A stretch of DNA of 64,000 nucleotides from Pyrinomonadaceae bacterium. Its GTDB lineage: Bacteria > Acidobacteriota > Blastocatellia > Pyrinomonadales > Pyrinomonadaceae. Numbering within the stretch: position 1 is the stretch's first letter; every line of letters starts with the position of its first letter. The notes under the pieces were generated by a model. That model worked only from the letters and a program-made list of their open reading frames with translations, ran no database searches and was not told the DNA's origin. Both the position numbers and the translations under genes were made by a program. The stretch spans positions 490,134 to 554,133 of the forward strand of contig JANQRU010000005.1 of assembly GCA_028284415.1 (NCBI GenBank). The letters run 5' to 3'. Shown here piece after piece: positions 9,064-18,192 of this stretch.

Positions 9064-9567
9064 CTAATTTAACTTCGCAAAGAAAGTTTCAATCTCATCT
9101 TTTGATTTCAATCGAATTTGTTTCAATTTATTAAATTTCTTAAGCCGTTCTTCAAGCAGAGGATTTTTGTCCCGCTTAAAATTCCAGACATATTTTGTAA
9201 ATTCCCAATCAAATCTTTCATTACAACCTTCCGCCATATCAGAACGTGTTTTATTTCGATATTGAATCGTGCGTTTCAGAATTCGGTAGGTGCAGAGAAT
9301 CCTTGGAAAATCAAGCCAGATCACCGTATCGGCTCGTTCCATTCTAAGCTCCATCGTACCGCCATAGTTTCCATCCATGATCCATTCATCACCGCTGATT
9401 AATTCTTTAACTTTTGCTTTCCACTCATCATCGGTTGGTTTTCCCCAGTTTGGTTTGTGATAAAACCTGTCGAGATGTATTAAGTGTAAACCTGTAACCT
9501 TATGCAAACGCTTTGCAAAAGTTGATTTCCCCGCTCCACACGAACCTATGACCAAAATTCTCTTCAT
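9064..9567 (-). CDS. P-loop kinase-like protein (adenylate kinase/FlaR-like)
   Basis: A small P-loop NTPase of the type annotated as topology modulation or adenylate-kinase-related protein. The Walker A is GSCGAGKST at residues 8-16 of the chosen start, followed by HLDRFYHKPNW and DGNY, both typical of this group. The frame opens at 9612, but the ATG at 9567 has an AGAGGAAC ribosome site and starts directly with the first beta strand, giving 167 residues. The substrate is not known. Confidence 0.8.
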   Translation of the reverse strand: MKRILVIGSCGAGKSTFAKRLHKVTGLHLIHLDRFYHKPNWGKPTDDEWKAKVKELISGDEWIMDGNYGGTMELRMERADTVIWLDFPRILCTYRILKRTIQYRNKTRSDMAEGCNERFDWEFTKYVWNFKRDKNPLLEERLKKFNKLKQIRLKSKDEIETFFAKLN

Positions 9568-9620
9568 AACAGTTCCTCTGTTCAGATACGAATTTGTAAA
9601 AGCTAAGTTCAATCGAAACT

Positions 9621-10517
9621 TTAAGATTTTGATAAAAATGGAACTAAATGTTTGAGAATTTCTTTTGGTTTTTCTTCGTGAGGTAGCAAAGATGCATTTG
9701 AAATACGAACAAAATCAACTTTATTGACAAACTGCTCAGACATTTTTTCGCCTAGATCAACGGGAAACGTTTTGTCATCTTCGCCCCATAGAAAAAGAGT
9801 TTCAGCACTAATATCTCTATGTCGTTCTTTCATTGAATCTACAATGTCCCATTCGATGCCCACTAAATATCCAAGCATTCCCTCTACACGTTTTAAAGAT
9901 TTTTTCAAAGGTGCTACGTATGGCTCAATATTTTCTGCATTGAACATTTCTGCATCCGTATAAAATTCGCCCAAAGCCATCGGAGAATAAACGAATTTGT
10001 TGAAATTCATAAGAGTTTTAAATGCAATGTGTGAAAATGGCAGTTTTGCATTGAACTGATAAAAACGAATCCAAGGCGGACGATGATTCGGGATTTCGGT
10101 GTTGATAATTATCAGCTTTTTAACACTTTCGGGCTGAAGCAATGCGACCAATCTGGCGATCGTTGCTCCCGTATTATGTGCCATCAATGCATAATTTTCT
10201 AACTCCAAAGATTTAAATAATAAATCCAGACGTTTTGCCTGTGCGGTAAAGGAAAAATCAGTTTCCGAAGTCCAATCGCTATCACCTAATCCGGGCAAAT
10301 CAATGACATAACAAGCAAATTCAGAAGCAAGTTCTGGCAAAAGCTTCCGCCAAGTATAACCATGAACAGGAAAACCATGAATAAAAACAATTGGTGAACC
10401 TTTTCCAAAAACCCGAACAGCTATCTCAGCATCTTCAATTTCATACTTTTGAATTTCAGCACTTTCGTAAAACTCTTTCGGCAAATTATTGGAGCATTTA
10501 TTTGCTTCGTCTTCCAT
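9621..10517 (-). CDS. Alpha/beta hydrolase fold protein with Asn at the nucleophile position
   Basis: The fold is evident: HGFPVHGYTW (oxyanion region), DLPGLGDSD, a nucleophile-elbow segment AHNTGAT, WGEDDKTFP with the acid, and a late LPHEEKP with the histidine. It resembles the haloalkane dehalogenase/epoxide hydrolase branch, which has HDTG or HDWG at the elbow. Here the nucleophile is Asn115 rather than Asp or Ser, so the canonical covalent mechanism would not work as written. It sits 21 nt downstream of the DUF362 gene. It may be an inactive or non-hydrolytic member. Confidence 0.8.
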   Translation of the reverse strand: MEDEANKCSNNLPKEFYESAEIQKYEIEDAEIAVRVFGKGSPIVFIHGFPVHGYTWRKLLPELASEFACYVIDLPGLGDSDWTSETDFSFTAQAKRLDLLFKSLELENYALMAHNTGATIARLVALLQPESVKKLIIINTEIPNHRPPWIRFYQFNAKLPFSHIAFKTLMNFNKFVYSPMALGEFYTDAEMFNAENIEPYVAPLKKSLKRVEGMLGYLVGIEWDIVDSMKERHRDISAETLFLWGEDDKTFPVDLGEKMSEQFVNKVDFVRISNASLLPHEEKPKEILKHLVPFLSKS

Positions 10518-10538
10518 TCCAATTATTTAGAACACTTT

Positions 10539-11576
10539 TTACGTAAATTGCTTCTTGATTTCACTCACATATTCACGGCTTTCTTTGTCATCAGTTAAAA
10601 ACTCAATCTGTTCATGACTCGAAACACCTAAACCCAATTTCACTGCTTGGGCGATTTGTTCCTGTTCGAAAATTTTTCCTTTTTCTACTGCTGCGGTTGT
10701 TCCAAAATGTCGTAAAATCGCTACTCCGATGGCATCAATTGCAACTCTGTCTGTTCCTGCCAAAATTACTTCGCTCTTTACTTTCTTTCCTTTATGAGGT
10801 CCACCATCCGTAAATGCTTCGACACCATCAAGAACAACCAAAGATGGCTTATAACTCGCATTTATTTCAGCGATCATACGACGTTGGTTTGGCGAAGAAT
10901 GTAATTCGCTCATAAAATTATATGAATTATTCGGCACACGCTTGGCAGCAATTCCAACCGAATTTTTAAGAGCAAGAGTAAAATGTCCACCATATTGATG
11001 AGTTTTCAAACAACAAAGATTCACAACCGAATCAGCCGCCAAAACAGGCTTCGGAATAGCAAAACCTTTTTTCCAAAAACTGTCTTTATATTGAAATGCC
11101 TTCCAATCTTCTTCTTTAAGATCATCAAACACAACCGTTTTAGCCTTGGCATCTTTTGCAATCGCAAAAATATCTTTTTGTCGCATAACGGCATTCGTAT
11201 AGCCCATTCCGCTACGGTCGCCGATGGTAAATTCTTTTGCTTTAAGCTCTCGCAATTCATCTATCGATGCACGCAAAATATCATTATGAGTCGAACCGGG
11301 CGTTTCATCCGCACTGTTAAAATTCGGTTTGATAAAGAGATTTTGATCTTTGAATTCATCCTTAAAATTCAAAAGCTCAATCGCACGTTTTACGCCTTCC
11401 GTACGATTTGAAGTTTTAATAAATGCGACTTTTGCTAACTTTGGATTCGTTCTTTTTATCGTCTGCTCGACAATTTCTTTTTCAACTTCACCATTTTCAC
11501 ACCCAAACAACGAAGGCGATGCCGCAAATAAGATACCCGCACCGCCAAACTTCTTCAGCCAATCTCTTCTATTCAT
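10539..11576 (-). CDS. DUF362 domain protein, Tat-type exported lipoprotein
   Basis: The N-terminus reads NRRDWLKKFGG, a twin-arginine-like motif followed by a hydrophobic stretch and an LFGC lipobox. The body matches DUF362: IKPNFNSAD near the start, CLKTH in the middle and a DGVEAFTDGGPHKG segment. Related proteins are often annotated as iron-sulfur or cytoplasmic proteins of unknown role. Two ATGs are 6 nt apart; AAGGAG abuts the first, so the second (11576) is the likely start. It is followed closely by the alpha/beta hydrolase gene. Confidence 0.78.
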   Translation of the reverse strand: MNRRDWLKKFGGAGILFAASPSLFGCENGEVEKEIVEQTIKRTNPKLAKVAFIKTSNRTEGVKRAIELLNFKDEFKDQNLFIKPNFNSADETPGSTHNDILRASIDELRELKAKEFTIGDRSGMGYTNAVMRQKDIFAIAKDAKAKTVVFDDLKEEDWKAFQYKDSFWKKGFAIPKPVLAADSVVNLCCLKTHQYGGHFTLALKNSVGIAAKRVPNNSYNFMSELHSSPNQRRMIAEINASYKPSLVVLDGVEAFTDGGPHKGKKVKSEVILAGTDRVAIDAIGVAILRHFGTTAAVEKGKIFEQEQIAQAVKLGLGVSSHEQIEFLTDDKESREYVSEIKKQFT

Positions 11577-11631
11577 AACCATCTCCTTCTACATTCTAGC
11601 CTAAAATTGCATTACCAATTAGTTCCAGTTA

Positions 11632-12504
11632 TCAATCCACCTTAAGCAAAGTGACATCTATTTTGCCATCGGTTCTGACGTATATGACACACCCCTCTTT
11701 ATCTACGCAAGCTGTTTGATGTGCGGATCTCCCTTCCGAGCTAAAATAACTTCCCGAGCTCAGAATCTTTGGATCTTTTGCGTCTGGCATTTGATAATGC
11801 AACTGACCTTTTATTACAACTGCGTGAAAAATCGATCCTTCACTTTGAATTTTTCCGCTAAATCCTGCGATTAGTCTAATGAAACTTCCGCTTGGCTTCT
11901 CATCCTGGGGATTCCCCCATAAAAATGCTCTTTGTGATTTAGAAATTTCAGATAGATTACCCCAAACAATATTCGAAGCATCCACATTAACTGGTCTTTC
12001 ACCATTATCGAACGCTTTCTCGACAGGGCGAACCAAATATGGTCCTTTATCAATTTCTATATATGCAATATTTTCATCGCCTTTGGCAGATGTGATGTGA
12101 ACTTCTCCGGCAGGTTGCGTCCAAAAAGAACCAACCGGCATCCACATATTTTCCACCTTTGGATCATCATTATGAACTGTGCCATTAATAACTACTCCAC
12201 GATAAGTTACATTATGAATATGTGGTGGAGACGAGAAACCATCAACAAACTTAACAAGAAAACCTGTTGCTTCCGAACCATTCCTATCGCCCCAGAGAGT
12301 CGCAGCTTGCGGGCTTTTATCGCCACGAGCAGGATTAAGCGGTGTCCATTTAACCTCAGAACTTAGTACAACTTTATTAGTATGATTTGCTACTGTTTTA
12401 GACCCATCTTTGTCAGATTCAACTTCGGAATTAGTGCAGGCACACAAAATATTTAAACATATTGTTATTAAGAATATTCTTGTCAACCAATCCATTCTAT
12501 TCAT
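11632..12504 (-). CDS. Bicupin (DUF4437/ChrR-like) lipoprotein
   Basis: 290 residues with a lipoprotein signal (LCACT lipobox). Two homologous halves each contain a cupin strand pattern: the first with [21 protein letters not shown], whose His residues could bind metal, and the second with [12 protein letters not shown] and SAHQT. This arrangement matches DUF4437. It may be a periplasmic small-molecule binding or oxygenase-like protein. It stands alone between the DUF362 gene and the permease pair. Confidence 0.7.
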   Translation of the reverse strand: MNRMDWLTRIFLITICLNILCACTNSEVESDKDGSKTVANHTNKVVLSSEVKWTPLNPARGDKSPQAATLWGDRNGSEATGFLVKFVDGFSSPPHIHNVTYRGVVINGTVHNDDPKVENMWMPVGSFWTQPAGEVHITSAKGDENIAYIEIDKGPYLVRPVEKAFDNGERPVNVDASNIVWGNLSEISKSQRAFLWGNPQDEKPSGSFIRLIAGFSGKIQSEGSIFHAVVIKGQLHYQMPDAKDPKILSSGSYFSSEGRSAHQTACVDKEGCVIYVRTDGKIDVTLLKVD

Positions 12505-12591
12505 AAATTTTGTCTCTTAGGAATCAATACTATCACGATTTGTTGCCTTTTTTTCTAAAACTATTCTCACGAAATAATCAAATTTGAGCAA

Positions 12592-13860
12592 TTATTCATG
12601 TCGCAATGCTTCAATTGGATCGAGACGGGCAGCTTTCCAAGCTGGATAAATTCCAAAGACAATCCCAAGCCCTACGGAAACGCCGAAGCCAATAATTGGA
12701 GCCCAAAGAGGAATGTAAGTTGGTAGAATCATTTGAACTAATTTTGCAAGAATGATTCCCAAAACAATGCCCAAAACTCCGCCGATACTAGTCAATGTCG
12801 CTGCCTCAATTAGAAACTGCGTGATAACGTCAAGTTTTCGTGCACCAATAGCTTTGCGGATGCCGATTTCTTTGGTTCTTTCTGTGACTGAAACAAGCAT
12901 AATGTTCATCACTCCGATTCCGCCGATTAAAAGTCCGACACTTGAAATCGCTACCATCAAAAGAAAGATTCCACCTGTAATTGCTCCAAATTGTGTGAGG
13001 ATTTGATCGGAGGTTTGTACGCCAAAATTATCCGGTTTTCCAAATGGCACGTTTCTTCGAGAACGGAGAATAGTTCTCATGTCTTCGAGAGCGTCGTTTA
13101 CTTTGCCGGGCTTGGAAGTCACCATAATAAAACAATCTTCATTTGCTGGATAAAGCTGTTTAATTGTCTTAAATGGAATATAGACCGTTTTGTTCTCATT
13201 ATTTGGGTCTTCGGAACCAACAATAAATATTTCTCGCTCAGCTAAAACTCCGATTACTCGATATCGCCGTCCCTCAATCTGTATGAACTGATCCAGAGCA
13301 TTTGAGTAAGGAAAAAGTGTGTTAGCAACGTCAACTCCGATGACGGCTACCTTTGCCCGTGTCATTTCTTCATTGCGAGTGAAATAGCGTCCTTCTGCTA
13401 ATCTCGTAACGCCCATCTGAAAATAATCGGAAGACGAACCTGTAACAGTTGCGTTAGACATTTCAATTTCTTTATTACGAATCATCACCCGTTCGGTAAA
13501 CGGTCCGGCGGTGTAATCAACAGGCGACATAAAAGGGGAAACAAACTCACAACTTTTACATTTTTCCCGAATCTCATCAGCATCTTCTTCGGTTAATGGC
13601 GGACGAGTTCGCTCCTCCATCGAAGGATTAAAATTAAAGCCTGGATCGAACTTAAAAGCATAAACCGAATTTGTTCCGAAAGATTCGATTTCTTTAGAAA
13701 CTCTAGCCTCAATACCGGAAACAAAAGCAGCAATTACAATCACCGTAATCGTCCCGATAGCAACTCCCAAAATGGTCAGTGCCGAGCGGAGTTTATTACG
13801 CGAAAGCGTATCCATCGCCATCCGCAAATTTTCGTAAATGTTCGAATAGAAAAAACGCAT
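12592..13860 (-). CDS. MacB/FtsX-type ABC transporter permease
   Basis: The topology is that of MacB-like permeases: an N-terminal membrane segment (LRSALTILGVAIGT), a long periplasmic domain (about residues 60-270), then three membrane segments with the conserved VTERTKEIGIRKAIGA loop and the C-terminal YPAWKAARLDPIEALRHE signature. It lacks an ATPase domain; none is found nearby. It is a paralogue of the gene 6 nt upstream, and the two probably form a heterodimer exporting lipids, peptides or macrolides, or transmitting mechanical force. Confidence 0.9.
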   Translation of the reverse strand: MRFFYSNIYENLRMAMDTLSRNKLRSALTILGVAIGTITVIVIAAFVSGIEARVSKEIESFGTNSVYAFKFDPGFNFNPSMEERTRPPLTEEDADEIREKCKSCEFVSPFMSPVDYTAGPFTERVMIRNKEIEMSNATVTGSSSDYFQMGVTRLAEGRYFTRNEEMTRAKVAVIGVDVANTLFPYSNALDQFIQIEGRRYRVIGVLAEREIFIVGSEDPNNENKTVYIPFKTIKQLYPANEDCFIMVTSKPGKVNDALEDMRTILRSRRNVPFGKPDNFGVQTSDQILTQFGAITGGIFLLMVAISSVGLLIGGIGVMNIMLVSVTERTKEIGIRKAIGARKLDVITQFLIEAATLTSIGGVLGIVLGIILAKLVQMILPTYIPLWAPIIGFGVSVGLGIVFGIYPAWKAARLDPIEALRHE

Positions 13861-13866
13861 AGTTTT

Positions 13867-15093
13867 TTAGTCGGCTCGCAATGCTTCGATTGGGTCAAGA
13901 TCAGCAGCTTTCCAAGCTGGATAAATTCCGGAAATCAAACCAACGCAACTAGAAAATATAAGAGCAATCGTCACCCAAAGAATCGGCAAAGCGGTCGGCA
14001 CTGATGAAGCAACAGCAATTAATTTGGCTATCAAATAGGCAATAAAAACGCCTATCGCACCTCCAACTAAAGCGAGAGCTGTCGATTCAGCCAAAAATTG
14101 TTTCAGAATATCTGATTTCCTTGCTCCGATACTTTTCCGAATCCCAATTTCTTTTCTTCTCTCTGAAACCGTCACCAACATTATGTTCATAATAACGATG
14201 CCGCCGACAACTAAAGAAACCGAAGTAACACCGATCGCTGCCATCTGAACTGTTCCGAAGATGTTGTCACGCAATTTGTTAATAGCACTCGGCGTAACGA
14301 TGCCAAAATTGTCTTTCTCCGACGGTTCAAGTTTGCGTCGAATACGCATCAATGTCCGCACTTCTTCGACGGCTGTATCATAAGTCGCAGGACTAGTTGA
14401 TGAAACGCTGATCGAAATTGAACGGCGGATTCCATAGTTTGAAAGAAAGGTCGAAAGCGGAATCGAAGCATACATATCGCGAGTTTGTCCGAAAACTGAC
14501 CCAAGCTTTTTCCCGACTCCGACTACTCTAAATGAACGTCCATCAATCTTGATAATCTTTCCAATCGGGTTAGCATTCGGAAACAGCTTTTCGGCTACTT
14601 CTGCACCGATAAAGCAAACATATTTTCTTTTTTCTTCTTCGGCGTTGAAAAAATATCGCCCCTGGGCTACTTCAATCTTTTCAATCTCGGCAATATTTGG
14701 GGTCGTCGCATTTAATTGAACGTTCAGAAGTTCTTCGCTTTCATATTTTATATCGGCAAGCGTCCCTGATTTTCCGCCTGCTTCAAGAACTGGATCGCCC
14801 ATTTTTTGAATCGCTTTCAAATCTGCAACTCTCACGTCCTTATTTCGCCGACGAGCTTTATTCAAAATCTCGACACTCGAAAAATCCTCGATCGAATATC
14901 TTTGAACGCTAAAGGCATTGGTTCCAATATTGGCAATCTTTTCATCAACGTAGGCATTAAAACCTTCAATCAGAGAAACAACTACAATCACCGTCGCCAC
15001 CCCGAAAATAATTCCGAGCAGAGTCAAAAATGACCGCAATTTATTTGACCGCAGCGAATCAAAAGCTAATCGTAATGCTTCCCAAAATGACAT
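13867..15093 (-). CDS. MacB/FtsX-type ABC transporter permease
   Basis: First gene of the permease pair, 408 residues, with the same layout as its neighbour: membrane segment (LRSFLTLLGIIFGV), periplasmic MacB domain, three C-terminal helices, VSERRKEIGIRKSIGA, and the ending YPAWKAADLDPIEALRAD. The matching ATPase must be encoded elsewhere. A long spacer with repeats precedes it. Confidence 0.9.
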   Translation of the reverse strand: MSFWEALRLAFDSLRSNKLRSFLTLLGIIFGVATVIVVVSLIEGFNAYVDEKIANIGTNAFSVQRYSIEDFSSVEILNKARRRNKDVRVADLKAIQKMGDPVLEAGGKSGTLADIKYESEELLNVQLNATTPNIAEIEKIEVAQGRYFFNAEEEKRKYVCFIGAEVAEKLFPNANPIGKIIKIDGRSFRVVGVGKKLGSVFGQTRDMYASIPLSTFLSNYGIRRSISISVSSTSPATYDTAVEEVRTLMRIRRKLEPSEKDNFGIVTPSAINKLRDNIFGTVQMAAIGVTSVSLVVGGIVIMNIMLVTVSERRKEIGIRKSIGARKSDILKQFLAESTALALVGGAIGVFIAYLIAKLIAVASSVPTALPILWVTIALIFSSCVGLISGIYPAWKAADLDPIEALRAD

Positions 15094-15188
15094 CCTTCAA
15101 AACCTCTTAGATTTAAACGCAATCCAAGCATAAAAGTTTAGGTTAATGAAAGACAAATGATTGGGTGAATTTATCAAAGGCAAAGACA

Positions 15189-15243
15189 CGACCGTTAGGG
15201 AGCGTGTCAACAGATTGAACTCCAACACACTCCCTGACGGTCG
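15189..15243. repeat. Palindromic dispersed repeat
   Basis: Arms CGACCGTTAGGGAGCGTGT and ACACACTCCCTGACGGTCG pair over 17 of 19 positions across a 17-nt loop. It lies in an intergenic spacer and has the look of a REP-like dispersed element; no second copy of this exact family was seen in the window. Confidence 0.65.
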
Positions 15244-15317
15244 CGTTTCTGCTTTGTGGATTCGTGATAGTTAATGTGATTGCGGGCAAACCACCCAGTC
15301 AGCCCAAAGTGGCTGCT

Positions 15318-15348
15318 ACCCCTACTTTGAAAGGAGGGGTGTTTTTTT
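15318..15348 (+). terminator. Terminator-like hairpin with T-run
   Basis: ACCCCT and AGGGGT form a short GC-rich stem followed by GTTTTTTT on the plus strand. No plus-strand gene lies upstream, so it may be part of a repeat rather than a working terminator. Confidence 0.4.
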
Positions 15349-15492
15349 CACTCATTTATTCGCTTTTAGCTCTTCGCCCTGTAAAATTATTAAACTTCAA
15401 ATTAACAATCTCATCTTTTTCATCCACAACAATTCCAAAATCGAAGCGGCGTTAGGAATTTTATAGACTTATCCCGAATGTTGAAAAACAAT

Positions 15493-17247
15493 TTACGGCT
15501 TTGCCCCCTTTACAACTGCAAGTCCTGGGTGATTTGAATATTCTGCCCAAGAGCCTTCGTAAAGTCTGACCTTTGGAGCTTTTAGGACGTGTTTTAAAAT
15601 CATATATTCAAGGCTTGCTTCACGACTCGTTCCGCAATAGACGATTATGTCATCGGTTGGTTTCACGCCTGCTTCCATAAAAACTTTTCGTAATTCGAAA
15701 ATTGGTTTTAATTTGTGACGATTGTTTTCTTCCATCAAATTTACCCAAGGAATATTTATCGCTCCGGGAATGTGTCCGTTACGAGTCCAGATTTTCTTTT
15801 CGCCACGGTAAACATCCGGCGGACGTGCATCTATAAATGTAACGCTTTTTTTGCCGATGGAACTTTTAATGTCATCAAGATTTGCACTTATCTTTCTGTT
15901 ATCCATAGAATCAAATCTGGATGGTTTATATTTGGGATATTCCTGTGCGGTTTTGTGCGATGATTTGTAATCTCGAAATCCACCATCAACAAAATAAATC
16001 TTGCCGTGTCCATATCTTTCAAGGAGATAAATCATCATTGTTGCTCCTAGAACGCCATTGCCATCGGAATAAACAACGACTTTATCACCTTTTTTAATTC
16101 CCGCGTTCGAGAACAATCTGCCGATCATAAAAGGTTCGAGATATTGCGTTGGATAACCCAAACGAGGTCCACGCATTGCTGCGTCTGCAAGGTGAACTGC
16201 ATTTGGAATATGACTGGCAAAATAGTCATAAACATTTAAGCGTACATCCAGAATTTTTACATTTTCCTTGTTCGCATTTTCTTCAACCCATTTCGGCGAA
16301 ACAACTGAAACTCTCGTTCCACGCTCACTTGCTTTCGGATCAAAGACCGCATATGAATCATTTTTCGCACTCCATTCTTCAAACGAGCCGTCATAAAGCT
16401 TTACTTTGTAACCAAGTTTTCGAGCGGCAAAATAAACAAGCGAAGCCTGCTGTCCTATATGACAATAAGTTACAACTGTGTCATAAGGTTTTACACCTGC
16501 ATCGGTGAATAATTTTCGTAAAGTCACGTCATCCTTAAATTTAAGTTCCTTATCAACTATGCTTGAATAAGGAATACTTTTCGCACCCTTAATGTGTCCA
16601 GGACGCGGATAATTCCCTGCTCTCGAACCGTCATAAAAAACTGTTGCCCTCGAATCAATTATTTTTACTTTTGAATCATTTAACTTTGAATTTATCCAAT
16701 CGGATTTGGCAACTTTTTTATCGTCTGAAGCTATTTTCAAATTCCCTTTCGTAACTTCCGGGATAGCTTTTGTTAAAGAATTTCCTGCCGCAACCCAAGC
16801 CGGCATTCCGCCATCGAGAATTGAAGTGTTTTTCTTTAAGCCTAAATAATCAAGCGTAAAATAAATGCGAGTTGTAGATGTAACCCAACTCTTGCCGAAA
16901 TATAAAATGATGCGAGAATCATTACTGATTCCGTATTTTTCAAATATCACTTTTAGCTGTTCGGCAGTTGGTAATTGAAGAGCCAAATCGCCTTCCTCCT
17001 GTGGTAAAGAAACGTCTCTTGTTGCAATATATCTCGCTCCAAGAATATGCCCTGCATCGTATTCCTTCTTTTCTCCAACGTGTAATAAAACTAAGTTTTT
17101 GTGATCTATATGCTTTTGTAACCATTCAACCGAAACAGTCATCGGTGTATTTTCAGTTATGGCACAAGTTTCCTGTGCTTTAGTTTCTAAAAAACCCACT
17201 GAAATAACTGTCAATAAAAAAATAAAAGCGTATATCTTGAACTTCAT
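15493..17247 (-). CDS. Exported sulfurtransferase with four rhodanese domains
   Basis: 584 residues with a signal peptide (residues 1-24, cleavage near TKA-QE). Four rhodanese modules follow: about 35-160, 180-300, 315-435 and 453-580. Modules 2 and 4 carry an active-site Cys (C262 in YCHIGQQ and C538 in YCGTSRE); modules 1 and 3 have Phe117 and Ser394 at the matching position. It is thus two tandem thiosulfate-sulfurtransferase pairs, each with an inactive then an active domain. A GGAGAG ribosome site precedes the ATG. It is divergent from an AraC regulator that may control it. Likely role: periplasmic sulfur transfer or cyanide/thiosulfate handling. Confidence 0.88.
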   Translation of the reverse strand: MKFKIYAFIFLLTVISVGFLETKAQETCAITENTPMTVSVEWLQKHIDHKNLVLLHVGEKKEYDAGHILGARYIATRDVSLPQEEGDLALQLPTAEQLKVIFEKYGISNDSRIILYFGKSWVTSTTRIYFTLDYLGLKKNTSILDGGMPAWVAAGNSLTKAIPEVTKGNLKIASDDKKVAKSDWINSKLNDSKVKIIDSRATVFYDGSRAGNYPRPGHIKGAKSIPYSSIVDKELKFKDDVTLRKLFTDAGVKPYDTVVTYCHIGQQASLVYFAARKLGYKVKLYDGSFEEWSAKNDSYAVFDPKASERGTRVSVVSPKWVEENANKENVKILDVRLNVYDYFASHIPNAVHLADAAMRGPRLGYPTQYLEPFMIGRLFSNAGIKKGDKVVVYSDGNGVLGATMMIYLLERYGHGKIYFVDGGFRDYKSSHKTAQEYPKYKPSRFDSMDNRKISANLDDIKSSIGKKSVTFIDARPPDVYRGEKKIWTRNGHIPGAINIPWVNLMEENNRHKLKPIFELRKVFMEAGVKPTDDIIVYCGTSREASLEYMILKHVLKAPKVRLYEGSWAEYSNHPGLAVVKGAKP

Positions 17248-17370
17248 TAATATCTCTCCAAATAAATTAGGTAATTTTATTTTTTTACTATTACATAAAT
17301 ATTTTCGGGAGTATTGAATAATTAAAAGTTGTTTAGAAACATCTAAAGGTGTATCGTCGTATCAAAATTT

Positions 17371-18192
17371 ATGTCCGCCAGAGCAAAAACAAAAGAATTG
17401 AATGCAGGTGAATTTTACGGAAATGTGCCAAAAAAACGTCAAATTTCTTCGTCGGTGATTTCGGAAGTTATTCATCCAAAGGAAGTTGATTTACCCAAAC
17501 ATTCTCATAAATTAGGCTTTTTTGGTTTGATTGTTAAAGGGTTTTATTCTGAAAATTTCGGAAACAAAAGTTTTTTGCATCAGCCAATGACAGTCTTCTG
17601 GAGACCTGCGGGAATTTCTCACAAAGACAAAATAGAAAAAGACGGACTTACATTTTTCTGTGCTGAAATAAACCAAGAATATTTAGAAAAACTTCGCCAA
17701 TACACAAAAATCCCCGTCGGGTTTGAAGAGAGAAACACATCGCTTGTAAATCTTGCCAACAGACTACGTTACGAATTCAAGGATTGGCAAAATTGTTCGC
17801 CTTTAGTTGCGGAAGGAATCATCTTGGAAATGCTCGGCTACGCCGCAAAGAAAAACCCGCTTGAGAAATCTCCGCCTAAATGGCTTTTTACAGTGATTGA
17901 AAGATTAAATGATGAATTTGTTGAAACTCCAACCACCGAAGAGTTAGCATTAGAAGTTGATGTTCATCCCGTTCATCTTGCAGCTGTTTTCCGCAAATTC
18001 CAAAATCAAACAATCGGAGAATATATACAAAACTTACGGATTAAACGTGCTTCGGAATTACTTTCCAATGAAGAAACCCCGCTTTCCGAAATCGCACTTT
18101 CAACAGGCTTTTCCGACCAAAGCCATTTCACAAGAATCTTCAAAAGAATCACAGGAACAACGCCTGGTGCATTTCGCAAAAAATTAGATTAA
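17371..18192 (+). CDS. AraC-family transcriptional regulator
   Basis: 273 residues. The C-terminal 100 hold two helix-turn-helix units (LALEVDVHPVHLAAVFRKFQNQTIGEYIQNLR, then SEIALSTGFSDQSHFTRIFKRITGTTPGAFRK), the AraC signature. The N-terminal part begins like a small cupin sensor (LPKHSHKLGFFGLIVKG). It is divergent from the rhodanese gene with a 123-bp AT-rich intergenic region, so it may regulate that gene. It overlaps the convergent ligase gene by 4 bp at the stops. Confidence 0.9.
   Translation: MSARAKTKELNAGEFYGNVPKKRQISSSVISEVIHPKEVDLPKHSHKLGFFGLIVKGFYSENFGNKSFLHQPMTVFWRPAGISHKDKIEKDGLTFFCAEINQEYLEKLRQYTKIPVGFEERNTSLVNLANRLRYEFKDWQNCSPLVAEGIILEMLGYAAKKNPLEKSPPKWLFTVIERLNDEFVETPTTEELALEVDVHPVHLAAVFRKFQNQTIGEYIQNLRIKRASELLSNEETPLSEIALSTGFSDQSHFTRIFKRITGTTPGAFRKKLD

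Larger units (their letters stand above)
15094..15492. other. 399-base spacer with repeats and a hairpin
   Basis: It separates two minus-strand transcription units. It holds a palindromic repeat (15189-15243) and a terminator-like hairpin (15318-15348). A 63-codon open frame at 15264-15455 overlaps the hairpin, has no plausible ribosome site and is not believed to be a gene. Confidence 0.6.

Noticed and set aside
15264..15455. 63-codon frame upstream of the rhodanese gene
   Set aside because: It overlaps a terminator-like hairpin and shows no protein-like pattern.
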